Below, one piece after another: positions 14,578-21,848 of a stretch of DNA of 32,293 bases (its first letter is position 1; each line of letters begins with the position of its first letter). The translations under genes were made by a program, and so were the position numbers. The DNA lies in contig CAKUTI010000025.1 in NCBI GenBank assembly GCA_934691925.1, positions 1 through 32,293 of the forward strand. The letters are read 5' to 3'. The DNA is from an uncultured Treponema sp. (GTDB taxonomy: Bacteria; Spirochaetota; Spirochaetia; Treponematales; Treponemataceae). The notes below the pieces were generated by a model. That model saw only the letters and a program-made list of their open reading frames with translations, ran no database searches and was not told the origin of the DNA.

Positions 14578-15001
14578 AGATTACATAGTCGTAGCCATTG
14601 AATTCGCGGTTTTTTCCTGCGATTTGGTCGAGAGTCACGCTGTCAACGTATGTGTTCACAGCTTTGTCAAAATCGTTCCAGAAAGCATCGTTTCCCACAT
14701 TCGAGACTGTGTTTCCTTCGGTTGTTCCGCGCGGGCTTAAGTCTCCTTCCATCGCGCGCAAAATGTCGCCGGCCTTGTATTTTTCAGGCTGCTTTGCAAG
14801 CTTGTAGCCTCCGTTGTTGCCGCGAAGCCCAAGCACAAGCCCGGTTTTGCTTAGTTGCATAAGAATCTGCTCCGCGTATTTTGGGGAAAGATTGTGCCTG
14901 TGGGCAAGCAGCTTTAGCGGAACGAATTTTTGCGGGTCTTGCTCAGCCAAGTCTGTCATCAGCAAAAGCGCGTACTGGCCGCGTGTCGAAATCTTTAACA
15001 T
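14576..15001 (-). CDS. Rrf2-family transcription regulator, cysteine-free (CymR-like)
   Basis: This 141-residue regulator starts MLKISTRGQYALLLMTDLAEQ, the hallmark Rrf2 opening. It continues with the winged helix (VPLKLLAHRHNLSPKYAEQILMQLSKTGLV) and wing RGNNGGYKLAK. IscR and NsrR bind an Fe-S cluster through three cysteines around residues 92-106; this protein has no cysteine anywhere. It therefore belongs functionally with CymR-type members, which sense cysteine supply through the CysK-O-acetylserine pair. It overlaps the upstream amidohydrolase by seven bases and has GGAGG before its start, so translation is coupled. It is the natural candidate to bind the 17-bp elements at metY, metQ and cysK, and to regulate itself from 16269-16285. 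Confidence 0.9.
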   Translation of the reverse strand: MLKISTRGQYALLLMTDLAEQDPQKFVPLKLLAHRHNLSPKYAEQILMQLSKTGLVLGLRGNNGGYKLAKQPEKYKAGDILRAMEGDLSPRGTTEGNTVSNVGNDAFWNDFDKAVNTYVDSVTLDQIAGKNREFNGYDYVI

Positions 15002-16182
15002 GATTTTCCTCCGTTTTCAGGATTTTTGAGAAAGTCCAATGTGTACTGGAGGGCGAGTCCTGCCGCGTAAACAACGCTTTCCCGCGCAAGGTCAAAATGC
15101 TCGTTGTGGTGCGCCCATCTTGTCGATTCTGAATTTGACGAGCCGACGTGAATATAGCAGCCAGGAGCTTTTCTAAAGTAGTCTGCAAAGTTGTCAGAGC
15201 CGAAGCGTTTTTCAAGATTTGTGAGCGTATTTTCCTTTCCGACCAACTTAATAGAAGATTCTTCAACTTCCTTTGCGACTTTTTTATCGTTGAAGCAGGC
15301 ATCGCATATGTCTTCGATTTGAACTTCCGCCCTGCCGCCGTACTCAGCTGCCACGTTTTCCGAGATTTTTGTGATTGTGTTCTGAAGTTTTTCCCGCGAT
15401 TCTTTCGTGAAAGCTCTGATTGTGCCTTCGATTTCCGCAGTTCCTGGAATAATGTTGTAAGTTGTTCCAGACTGAATTCTTCCGACTCCAATCAGCGCGC
15501 CTTCTACAGGCGAAATCAGACGCGAGACAACTGTCTGCAGCTGCACAGAAATTTGGGACGCGATAAAAATCGGGTCAACGCAGTTTTGCGGAACGGTGAT
15601 ATGTCCCGCCTTTCCCGTGATTTTAATCAGAAATCGGTCGCAGCTTGCCATGTCAGCTCCGGCTTTTATTCCGATTTTTCCAAGCTCTATTCCAGACTGA
15701 AAATGAATTCCAAAAGTTCTGTCAACATTGTCGAGAATTCCTGCAGCGATAATGTCCCGCGCTCCTTTTCCGATTTCCTCCGCAGCCTGAAACGCGATAA
15801 TCACTTTTCCATAAAAATCCGCCTGATGATTTTTGATTAGCCGGGCCGCTCCAAGCATATAAGCCGCGTGTCCGTCATGTCCGCAGGCGTGCATAATTCC
15901 GTCGTTCTGGCTTTTATACGGAACTTCGTTCGCTTCCTGAATCGGAAGAGCGTCAATGTCCGCGCGCAAGAAAAGCGTTTTTCCCGGCTTCTCAGAATCG
16001 ATTTCCGCAATAACGTTTGTCTCTTTTATTCTATAATTCTTGATTTTGTATTTATCAAGCTCCTCCTGAATTTTATTGCATGTGTTGTATTCTTTAAGGC
16101 CGAGTTCCGGGTGAGAATGAAAATATTCCCTGAGTTCCGCCATGTAATTTCCAAGCGACTTTGCCTCATCTAAAGCGTTCAT
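14995..16182 (-). CDS. M20D-family metallo-amidohydrolase (aminoacylase / N-acyl amino acid deacylase type)
   Basis: This is a 395-residue zinc or manganese amidohydrolase. Landmarks are FHSHPELGLKEYNT, FLRADIDALPI, the metal-binding HACGHDGHAA (Cys100, His102), the catalytic acid in QAAEEIGKGA (Glu135/136), GIHFQSG (His160) and the terminal HHNEHFDL. The M20D group removes acyl groups from amino acids (hippuricase, N-acetylcysteine and N-acetyl-diaminopimelate deacylases). In Bacillus, the M20 enzyme YtnL lies in a sulfur-compound operon under CymR control. Its pairing with rrf2 and the facing metQNI genes suggests deacylation of an N-acyl sulfur amino acid, but the substrate is inferred from context. 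GGAGG (complement 16189-16193) fixes the start. Confidence 0.85.
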   Translation of the reverse strand: MNALDEAKSLGNYMAELREYFHSHPELGLKEYNTCNKIQEELDKYKIKNYRIKETNVIAEIDSEKPGKTLFLRADIDALPIQEANEVPYKSQNDGIMHACGHDGHAAYMLGAARLIKNHQADFYGKVIIAFQAAEEIGKGARDIIAAGILDNVDRTFGIHFQSGIELGKIGIKAGADMASCDRFLIKITGKAGHITVPQNCVDPIFIASQISVQLQTVVSRLISPVEGALIGVGRIQSGTTYNIIPGTAEIEGTIRAFTKESREKLQNTITKISENVAAEYGGRAEVQIEDICDACFNDKKVAKEVEESSIKLVGKENTLTNLEKRFGSDNFADYFRKAPGCYIHVGSSNSESTRWAHHNEHFDLARESVVYAAGLALQYTLDFLKNPENGGKSC

Positions 16183-16217
16183 AAAAATCCTCCAAAAACT
16201 AAAATTATTTTTCTAAA

Positions 16218-16250
16218 CCTATTGACCAAGTAGGAATTAAATTTTATAAA
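16218..16250 (+). promoter_or_regulatory. metQNI promoter with embedded Rrf2-type operator
   Basis: CCTATTGACCAAGTAGG (16218-16234) overlaps the -35 hexamer TTGACC (16222-16227). The -10 TATAAA (16245-16250) follows at spacing 17. The element is the second copy of the motif at 4588 and 19098. Confidence 0.75.
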
Positions 16251-16268
16251 CATATTATCAAATAAAAA

Positions 16269-16285
16269 CCTAGTGTGCTACTAGG
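16269..16285. promoter_or_regulatory. Second Rrf2-type palindrome in the divergent region
   Basis: CCTAGTGTGCTACTAGG has the same length and outer form (CCTA-N9-TAGG) as the operator 51 bp away, and its half-sites CCTAGT/ACTAGG are perfectly symmetric. On the minus strand it covers the -35 region of a TGATAATAT extended -10 (complement of 16252-16260), a plausible promoter for the amidohydrolase-rrf2 operon. It lies downstream of the metQ start point, so it may repress both directions. Confidence 0.55.
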
Positions 16286-16297
16286 AAAGAGGCAAAA

Positions 16298-17158
16298 ATG
16301 AAAAAAATCAGTAAATTATTAAGAATTGCGGCTTCCGCATTTGCAGTTTTCTCTGTCCTTGTTGCCGCTGGATGCAATGAAAAATCTGAATCTAAAGGCG
16401 GAGAGAAGAAAATTCTGACTTACAGCCGCTCGCAGGGACCTTACACTGTTCTTTTTGAAAACGCTGTCGCTCCGATTCTTGAGTCAAAAGGGTATTCTCT
16501 CAAAGGCATTGACTATTCCGAGCTTGCGCTTGCAGACGATGCTTTGAACAGTGGAGATGTTGACTTTAACGTTGAGCAGCACACAGCTTATGCGGAAAGC
16601 TTCAACAAAGGAAACAACGGCGACTTGGTGGCAATCACTCCGATTCCGACAGTTCCGGCAAGCCTTTTCTCAAAAAATCATAAATCTCTCGACGAGATAA
16701 AGTCGCTTTCAAATCCTAAAGTCGCAGTTCCGAACGATCCGGCAAACACAGCGCGCGCTTACGTTCTTCTTGCGAAAATCGGCTGGATTACGCTAAAAGA
16801 CGGCGCGAATCCTTCAACAGTAACAAGCGAGGATATTTCGTCAAATCCTTACAATATTGAATTCACGGAGATGAAATCTCTTAACATTCCTGCGGTTGAA
16901 GAGGATTTTGACTACGTTGTGATTACAGGCTCGATTGTCTACAACGCCGGAATCGACGCTTCAACGGCTCTTGCAAAGGAAAGCGTTCTTCCGCATTTGA
17001 TTTTGCAGGTTGTCGTAAAGGAAAGGAACAAGGATTCAAAATGGGCGAAAGACCTTGTTGCGGCTTATCATTCAAAGGAATTCAAGGATTATCTTGAAAA
17101 AACGAACTTTGAGAACGGACTTTTCTGGATTCCTGAAGACTACGCTTTTGAGAATTAG
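16298..17158 (+). CDS. metQ: Methionine ABC transporter substrate-binding lipoprotein
   Basis: This is a 286-residue NlpA/MetQ-family lipoprotein that captures D- or L-methionine outside the inner membrane and delivers it to MetNI. The signal peptide ends in the lipobox VAAGC, with Cys26 the expected lipidation site. Family signatures are the motif near LKGIDYSELALADDALNSGDVDFNVEQHTAYAES (residues ~68-101; the classic form is D...PN.AL..GD.DAN.FQH), the SNPKVAVPNDPAN stretch and the C-terminal HSKEFKDYLEK. Two differences from classic MetQ (Glu in NVEQH, Thr in QHTAY) leave room for another small substrate. It is first in metQ-metN-metI and under the Rrf2-type operator. Confidence 0.88.
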   Translation: MKKISKLLRIAASAFAVFSVLVAAGCNEKSESKGGEKKILTYSRSQGPYTVLFENAVAPILESKGYSLKGIDYSELALADDALNSGDVDFNVEQHTAYAESFNKGNNGDLVAITPIPTVPASLFSKNHKSLDEIKSLSNPKVAVPNDPANTARAYVLLAKIGWITLKDGANPSTVTSEDISSNPYNIEFTEMKSLNIPAVEEDFDYVVITGSIVYNAGIDASTALAKESVLPHLILQVVVKERNKDSKWAKDLVAAYHSKEFKDYLEKTNFENGLFWIPEDYAFEN

Positions 17159-17196
17159 AATCTGCGGATAAAAACAGATTCTGAAATCAGAATGAC
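17157..17196. repeat. Short AGATTCTGAAATCAGAATGACG repeat unit
   Basis: Between metQ and metN, GATTCTGAAATCAGAATGAC (17172-17191) repeats the palindromic end of the element at 11915-11935 and resembles that at 7790-7806. An upstream AATCTG/CAGATT pairing extends the hairpin. It may act as a stabilising hairpin after metQ. Confidence 0.45.
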
Positions 17197-17237
17197 GAAC
17201 TTTTTAAACGAGAAGATTTGAGAATTAGAGGAAGATG

Positions 17238-18260
17238 ATGATTGAGTTCGAGCACGTTTTTAAGACTTTCAAGACAAAGAAAAATACGGTCAATGCGCTG
17301 AATGACATTTCGCTTTCCGTTGAGAAAGGCGATATTTTCGGCGTGATTGGTTTTTCCGGCGCTGGAAAGTCAACTTTAATCAGAATGGTGAACGGACTTG
17401 AAAAGCCGACTTCTGGAAAAATCATTGTGAAAGGGCTTGATGTTTCGACTTTGCGCGGCGCGTCTCTCAGAAATTTCAGAAAAGACATCGGAATGATTTT
17501 TCAGCACTTCAATCTTCTTTCAAGCAAGACTGTTTTTCAGAATATTGCGCTTCCGATGAAACTTGCGCACAAATCAAAGGACGAGATAAAAAATCGCGTG
17601 TCTGAGCTTTTGCGCTTTGTGGAGCTTGAGGACAAGGCGGAAAGTTTTCCGAACGAGCTTTCAGGCGGCCAAAAGCAGCGTGTGGGAATTGCCCGAGCGC
17701 TTGCGCTGAATCCTTCGATTCTGCTTTGCGACGAGGCGACGAGCGCGCTTGACCCCCGCACAACTGACTCGATTCTGGAGCTTCTGCAGAAAATAAACCG
17801 CGAGCTTGAAATCACAATTCTGATGATTACGCACCAGATGAACGTGATTTCGTCGATTTGCAACAAAGTCGCGGTTCTTGAGAAAGGAAATCTGATTGAA
17901 AGCGGCTCTGTAATCGATGTTTTCGGAAATCCTCAGTCTGAGACGACAAAAGGATTTATCCGGACCGTGATAAACGACAAGCTTCCGAAAGAGACTGTTG
18001 AATTCTTGAAAAACTACGAGAAGCCGCAGCGTGTTGTGCGTCTTCGTTTTGACGGCGAGAATGCGGACAAGCCTCTGATGTCGCTTGCAATCCAGAAATG
18101 CGGCGTGAATATTTCTATTTTGTTTGGCGTTGTGACTCAGCTTGAAGGAAAAGTTGTCGGATTCCAGACTGTTCAGATTACGGGAAGCGAGGAGCAGATT
18201 GAAGCTGCCGAGCGTTTCTTTGACGAGAACAAAGTCCCGAAGTTTGAAGTGAAGTTCTAG
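17238..18260 (+). CDS. metN: Methionine ABC transporter ATP-binding protein
   Basis: This is a 340-residue ABC ATPase that powers methionine import. Walker A is GFSGAGKST (~36-44), the Q-loop is GMIFQHFNLL, the signature is LSGGQKQR, Walker B is ILLCDEATSALD, and the switch histidine is in LMITHQM. The C-terminal ~80 residues (VVRLRFDGENADKPLMSLAI onward, to QTVQITGSEEQIEAAERFF) form the ferredoxin-like NIL domain, which in MetN binds methionine and gives trans-inhibition. I choose the second of two adjacent ATGs because GAGGA (17228-17232) lies five bases before it. Order and domains make this a standard MetNI importer, with the C2 feedback domain intact. Confidence 0.94.
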   Translation: MIEFEHVFKTFKTKKNTVNALNDISLSVEKGDIFGVIGFSGAGKSTLIRMVNGLEKPTSGKIIVKGLDVSTLRGASLRNFRKDIGMIFQHFNLLSSKTVFQNIALPMKLAHKSKDEIKNRVSELLRFVELEDKAESFPNELSGGQKQRVGIARALALNPSILLCDEATSALDPRTTDSILELLQKINRELEITILMITHQMNVISSICNKVAVLEKGNLIESGSVIDVFGNPQSETTKGFIRTVINDKLPKETVEFLKNYEKPQRVVRLRFDGENADKPLMSLAIQKCGVNISILFGVVTQLEGKVVGFQTVQITGSEEQIEAAERFFDENKVPKFEVKF

Positions 18261-18282
18261 TTTCCTGCGATTGTCTTACGTG

Positions 18283-18310
18283 TGTCACCTTGAACTTGAT
18301 TCAAGGTCTG
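18283..18310. repeat. Hairpin repeat between metN and metI
   Basis: GTCACCTTGAA...TTCAAGGTC: CCTTGAA (18288-18294) pairs with TTCAAGG (18300-18306). This is a shortened member of the GTCAT...GAATGAC repeat class. The 162-base gap it sits in is unusually long for a met operon, and no separate promoter is obvious in it. Confidence 0.4.
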
Positions 18311-18422
18311 TAAATGGAATGTCTGGCTTTTCGGGGCAGCTTCGGAAATGCAGTCAACTTTGAAAATTGACATTAGGCGGCGTTTTTGCCAGCTGGACGT
18401 TTCATATAAAAAGGAGAAAATT

Positions 18423-19088
18423 ATGGCTCAGAATCTGATTTTTGGAATCAGCGCGGCGAAAATCTATACGGGAATTTTCCAGACGCTTTATATGGTCGGA
18501 CTTTCGCTTTTGTTCGGCCTGATTATCGGGCTTCCGCTTGCTGTTCTGCTTTTTGTCACGAGAAAGGGCGGAATTAAGCAGAATCTTGTTGTGTACAATG
18601 TCGTCGGAACTGTAATCAACGTGATTAGAAGCGTTCCGTTCATAATTTTGATTGTCTACATTATGCCGGTTACGAAAATAATCGTTGGAACACGTGTCGG
18701 CTCAACTGCGGCTCTCGTTCCGCTTGTCGCTTACATTGCGCCGTATCTTGCCCGCCTGATTGAGAACGCGCTTCTCGATGTTGACAACGGAATTATCGAG
18801 GCGGCTCAGGCGATGGGCGCGACAACTTTGCAGGCGATTTTCCGCTTTGTCTTGCCGGAATCGCTCGGCTCGATTGTGCTTGGAATCACGACTGGAACGG
18901 TGGGCTTGCTTGGCGCAACTGCGATGGCTGGAGCCGTCGGTGGCGGAGGAGTTGGCGACTTGGCTTTGACTTACGGCTACCAGCGTTTCAACTTTCCGCT
19001 TATGACTTTCACCGTGATTATTTTAATTGTCTTTGTCCAGATTATCCAGATGATTGGCTCTAATGCTGCAAAAAAGGCGAAAAAATAA
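18423..19088 (+). CDS. metI: Methionine ABC transporter permease
   Basis: This 221-residue inner-membrane permease has about five transmembrane helices (e.g. LYMVGLSLLFGLIIGLPLAV, LVPLVAYIAPYLARL, FTVIILIVFVQIIQMI). The EAA loop that docks on MetN reads EAAQAMGATTLQAI(F)RFVLPES. The length matches MetI (~217). I start at 18423, with AAAGGAG eight bases upstream; the upstream in-frame extension is mostly repeat-derived DNA without a ribosome site. It completes the MetQNI importer. The operator-promoter of cysK begins only ten bases after its stop codon, so cysK can be transcribed from its own promoter and possibly by read-through. Confidence 0.93.
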   Translation: MAQNLIFGISAAKIYTGIFQTLYMVGLSLLFGLIIGLPLAVLLFVTRKGGIKQNLVVYNVVGTVINVIRSVPFIILIVYIMPVTKIIVGTRVGSTAALVPLVAYIAPYLARLIENALLDVDNGIIEAAQAMGATTLQAIFRFVLPESLGSIVLGITTGTVGLLGATAMAGAVGGGGVGDLALTYGYQRFNFPLMTFTVIILIVFVQIIQMIGSNAAKKAKK

Positions 19089-19097
19089 GGTTTTATT

Positions 19098-19131
19098 CCT
19101 ATTGACAAAGTAGGATAGCAGTTTTTATCTT
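19098..19131 (+). promoter_or_regulatory. cysK promoter with embedded Rrf2-type operator
   Basis: CCTATTGACAAAGTAGG (19098-19114) contains TTGACA (19102-19107) as the -35. The -10 is TTATCT or TATCTT (19125-19131) at spacing 17-18. This is the third copy of the motif, differing from the other two only in the three or four central bases. Confidence 0.75.
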
Positions 19132-19193
19132 TACTTTGTCTTAATCGAAAAAATAAATTGCTTTTGAAAAATCGCAAAAAAAAGGAGAACAAA

Positions 19194-20126
19194 ATGGCAA
19201 AAATCTACACAAGCGCAGACCAGCTTATCGGGCACACACCGCTTTTGGAGCTTTCTCACATTGAAAAAGCTGAAAATCTTGAGGCCAAAATCATCGCAAA
19301 ACTTGAATATTTCAATCCTGCAGGCTCGGTAAAAGACAGAATCGCAAAGGCGATGCTCGACGAGGCCGAGGCTAAAGGAATTTTGAACAAGGACACGACA
19401 ATCATCGAGCCGACTTCTGGAAACACTGGAATAGGTCTTGCTTCCGTTGCGGCTGCCCGCGGCTATCATCTCGTGATTGTAATGCCTGAGACAATGTCTA
19501 TCGAACGCCGCCAGCTTATGAAGGCTTACGGAGCGGAGCTTGTCTTGTCCGAGGGCGCAAAAGGAATGAAAGGCGCAATCGCGAAGGCTGAGGAAATCAA
19601 GAACAGCACGCCGAACAGCTTTATCGCAGGCCAGTTTGTGAATCCTGCAAATCCTAAGGCTCATTTTGAGACAACCGGTCCTGAAATCTGGGAAGACACA
19701 GACGGAAAAGTTGACATTTTTGTTGCCGGAGTCGGAACTGGCGGAACTGTCACTGGCGTCGGAAAATATCTGAAGTCAAAAAATCCTGACGTGAAAGTTG
19801 TCGCGGTCGAGCCGAAATCTTCTGCGGTTCTTTCAACAGGAGTTGCCGGGCCTCACAAAATTCAGGGAATCGGCGCGGGCTTTGTTCCTGACGTTCTGGA
19901 CACAAAAATCTACGATGAGATTATTCCGGTTTCAAACGAGGATGCTTTCGCCGCTGGAAAATCAATCGGAAAAAAGGAAGGCGTTCTAGTCGGAATTTCC
20001 TCTGGAGCGGCTCTCTGGGCTGCGGTTCAGCTTGCAAAACGCCCTGAAAACAAAGGCAAGAATATCGTTGTTCTTTTGCCGGACACTGGCGACCGCTATT
20101 TGTCAACGCCGCTTTTCCAGGACTAA
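19194..20126 (+). CDS. cysK: Cysteine synthase (O-acetylserine sulfhydrylase)
   Basis: CysK makes L-cysteine from O-acetylserine and sulfide with PLP. The protein has 310 residues, the usual length. PLP lysine Lys47 lies in NPAGSVKDR, the substrate loop is [10 protein letters not shown], the phosphate loop is [12 protein letters not shown], and the C-terminal serine-type contact is in [12 protein letters not shown] start at 19194, after AAAAGGAG (nine bases away). In Bacillus and Staphylococcus, CysK also acts as the partner of the Rrf2 regulator CymR, reporting O-acetylserine. Encoding cysK beside a cysteine-free Rrf2 and under the shared operator fits that scheme. No serine acetyltransferase gene is seen in the window. 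Confidence 0.95.
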   Translation: MAKIYTSADQLIGHTPLLELSHIEKAENLEAKIIAKLEYFNPAGSVKDRIAKAMLDEAEAKGILNKDTTIIEPTSGNTGIGLASVAAARGYHLVIVMPETMSIERRQLMKAYGAELVLSEGAKGMKGAIAKAEEIKNSTPNSFIAGQFVNPANPKAHFETTGPEIWEDTDGKVDIFVAGVGTGGTVTGVGKYLKSKNPDVKVVAVEPKSSAVLSTGVAGPHKIQGIGAGFVPDVLDTKIYDEIIPVSNEDAFAAGKSIGKKEGVLVGISSGAALWAAVQLAKRPENKGKNIVVLLPDTGDRYLSTPLFQD

Positions 20127-20170
20127 AAGATAGAAAATCTGGAAAACAATAATTTTATTTTTATTCTGGC

Positions 20171-20219
20171 GCGGAGCTTTCTAAAAGCAGTTTTTCGCTT
20201 TTGTAAAGCTCCGCATTTT
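20171..20219 (+). terminator. Terminator after cysK
   Basis: GCGGAGCTTT (20171-20180) pairs perfectly with AAAGCTCCGC (20205-20214), with an inner AAAAGC/GCTTTT pairing, followed by a short ATTTTC tail. Confidence 0.75.
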
Positions 20220-20227
20220 CATTTAAA

Positions 20228-20623
20228 AACAATGCCCAGCTACTACGAGTTCGCTAACGCTCATTGTTGCTGCCTTCGGCAGCTAACAACTAACGCTCTC
20301 CGTATCTGGCGCGAGCTGGTATCCAAGCAAAACGTTGAAGAAAATCGGCTTTTTAAAATTCAGTAAAAAAATCTCTTAAAAAAGAAAAATCAAAATAAAA
20401 AAATCACAACCAAAATCCGCCGCACGGTGCAACGCTAGAAAACGTTGTGTCGCGCAACAAAGCAAATCAAGATTTTTGAAAAAAAATTTTCGTAAGAAGG
20501 AAATCTAAAACTAAAAACAACAATCAAAATTTGCCGCACGGATGCGGCAAAAAAGCAAAGAGAGAATTTTCCAAAGGAAAATTCTCGTTAGGAATGGAAA
20601 CTACAGGACGTAGTTTCCATTCC
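20228..20623. repeat. Gene-free hairpin-rich gap between cysK and the ABC operon
   Basis: I see no gene here. A GCTGCC-TTC-GGCAGC hairpin lies near 20269-20283. Two related phrases, CAAAATCCGCCGCACGG (20411) and CAAAATTTGCCGCACGG (20525), stand ~114 bases apart. Three perfect hairpins then follow almost without a break: 20531-20538/20543-20550, 20562-20572/20576-20586 and 20591-20603/20611-20623. They resemble the hairpin series in the metY leader and end just before the ABC-operon promoter. Confidence 0.5.
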
Positions 20624-20633
20624 GTTGATTCTA

Positions 20634-20661
20634 TTGACAGAAACATTCTAAAGTTTATAAT
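20634..20661 (+). promoter_or_regulatory. Sigma-70 promoter of the TrpX-like ABC operon
   Basis: TTGACA (20634-20639), 16 bases, TATAAT (20656-20661): both hexamers are perfect. Although CTATTGACAG resembles the start of the Rrf2 element, the GTAGG half is absent, so I do not place this operon in that regulon. Confidence 0.8.
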
Positions 20662-20671
20662 TCTTTGTGTG

Positions 20672-20696
20672 AAAGGAGCAGGCAAGCTCCTTTTTT
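20672..20696 (+). promoter_or_regulatory. Terminator-like hairpin at the 5' end of the ABC mRNA
   Basis: AAAGGAGC (20672-20679) pairs with GCTCCTTT (20686-20693) and a run of six Ts follows. The hairpin begins only a few bases after the expected start point (~20668) and ends 15 bases before the start codon. It could act as an attenuator, or protect the 5' end of the mRNA. Confidence 0.45.
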
Positions 20697-20711
20697 ATTA
20701 TGGAGAAAATT

Positions 20712-21728
20712 ATGAAAAAAACTTTAGTTTTTGCTTTGGCGGCGGCTGTTCTTTTTGGATTTGCAGGCTGCAATAAAAAATCTGAAAATGCATCATCGGC
20801 TGGCTCTGAATCTTCAAGAAAAGTCAAAATCGGAATCGCAAAAATCGTTCAGCACGTCGCGCTTGACGACATCGAGCGTGGCGTTGTCGATGCAATCAAC
20901 GCGGCTGGCTTCAATGTGGAATACGACCTTCAAAATGCGAACGGAGACGTGAACACTGCAAACCAGATTGCTTCCCAGTTCAAAGATGAAAATGTTGATG
21001 TGGCGGTCGGAATTGCGACTCCTGTTGCGGTTGCACTCGCAAACACTTTTAAAGACACGCCTGTTGTTTTCGGAACTGTAACAGACCCGCTCGGAGCAGG
21101 ACTTGTAAAAACTTTGGAGCACGGCGAAGGAAACATCACAGGAATGAGCGACGCTCTTCCGTCTGTCGAGCACATCAAGCTTTTTGCCGATATTACAGGA
21201 ATCAAGACTTTGGGCTACATCTACACAGCAAGCGAGGACAATTCTGTTTCCTCATTGAAACTTGTTGAAAAAGGCGCGGCGGAAGCTGGACTTTCGCTTG
21301 TAACGCAGTCAATTTCAAATTCATCGGAAGTAAAGCAGGCAGCTGAGGCAATTGTCGGCCGCGTTGACGGAATTTACCTTACAACAGACAACACAGTTTT
21401 CAGCGCGCTTCCGAGCCTTGTCTCAGTTTTCAGCAAGGCAAAAAAGCCGATTTTCTCCGCTGACGTTACCGGCGCGAAAAACGGCGGCTGCTTTATGGCT
21501 TCTGGCTTCAATTATTATAAGGCAGGATATGCGACAGGCGAGATGGTCGTGCAGATTTTAAACGGCGCAAAACCTTCCGAGCTTCCTGTAAGATTTATGA
21601 CAAAGCCTGAAGATTCAGATTTGCTCTTTGACCTTGACGCTTGCGCCGCTTGCGGAATCACAATTCCACAGGAATATCTGGACAAGGCGACATATATCAT
21701 CAAAGACGGAAAACTGGCAGAAAAGTAA
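20712..21728 (+). CDS. ABC transporter substrate-binding lipoprotein, TrpX-like (PF04392 type)
   Basis: This is a 338-residue periplasmic lipoprotein: signal peptide with lipobox FAGC (Cys20), then a Ser-rich spacer and the two-lobed ABC_sub_bind fold. Typical phrases are VKIGIAKIVQHVALDDIERGV, AVGIATPVAVALANTFKDTPVVFGTVTDPLGAGLV and GIYLTTDNTVFSALPSLV. I start at 20712 because GGAG (20702-20705) precedes it; the ATG at 20700 overlaps that site. In Gram-positive bacteria the family member TrpX, with its permease and ATPase, is predicted to import tryptophan; other members handle different small molecules. trpBA in the same window is suggestive only. The permease and ATPase genes follow. Confidence 0.8.
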   Translation: MKKTLVFALAAAVLFGFAGCNKKSENASSAGSESSRKVKIGIAKIVQHVALDDIERGVVDAINAAGFNVEYDLQNANGDVNTANQIASQFKDENVDVAVGIATPVAVALANTFKDTPVVFGTVTDPLGAGLVKTLEHGEGNITGMSDALPSVEHIKLFADITGIKTLGYIYTASEDNSVSSLKLVEKGAAEAGLSLVTQSISNSSEVKQAAEAIVGRVDGIYLTTDNTVFSALPSLVSVFSKAKKPIFSADVTGAKNGGCFMASGFNYYKAGYATGEMVVQILNGAKPSELPVRFMTKPEDSDLLFDLDACAACGITIPQEYLDKATYIIKDGKLAEK

Positions 21729-21740
21729 CGTCTCGTTACT

Positions 21741-21782
21741 CGCTTGTGCGGAAATTTGCGGAAAGCATCTTTTGCACAAGCG
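21741..21782 (+). other. Hairpin between substrate-binding protein and permease genes
   Basis: CGCTTGTGC (21741-21749) pairs with GCACAAGCG (21774-21782). No T-run follows, so this is more likely an mRNA-stabilising or processing hairpin that lets the binding protein be made in excess over the membrane parts. A small GCGTT-GAA-AACGC hairpin follows near 21807. Confidence 0.5.
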
Positions 21783-21848
21783 ATGACGCGAATCGATTCT
21801 GCAAAGCGTTGAAAACGCAAAAATTTCCCGAACGTTAAGGAAAAAATC

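Noticed and set aside
14943..15840. Overlapping reading frames on both strands within the amidohydrolase gene
   Set aside because: They overlap the strongly conserved M20 coding frame and have no independent support.
20634..20661. Fourth Rrf2 operator at the TrpX-like promoter
   Set aside because: CTATTGACAG matches the left part, but the required GTAGG half is missing.
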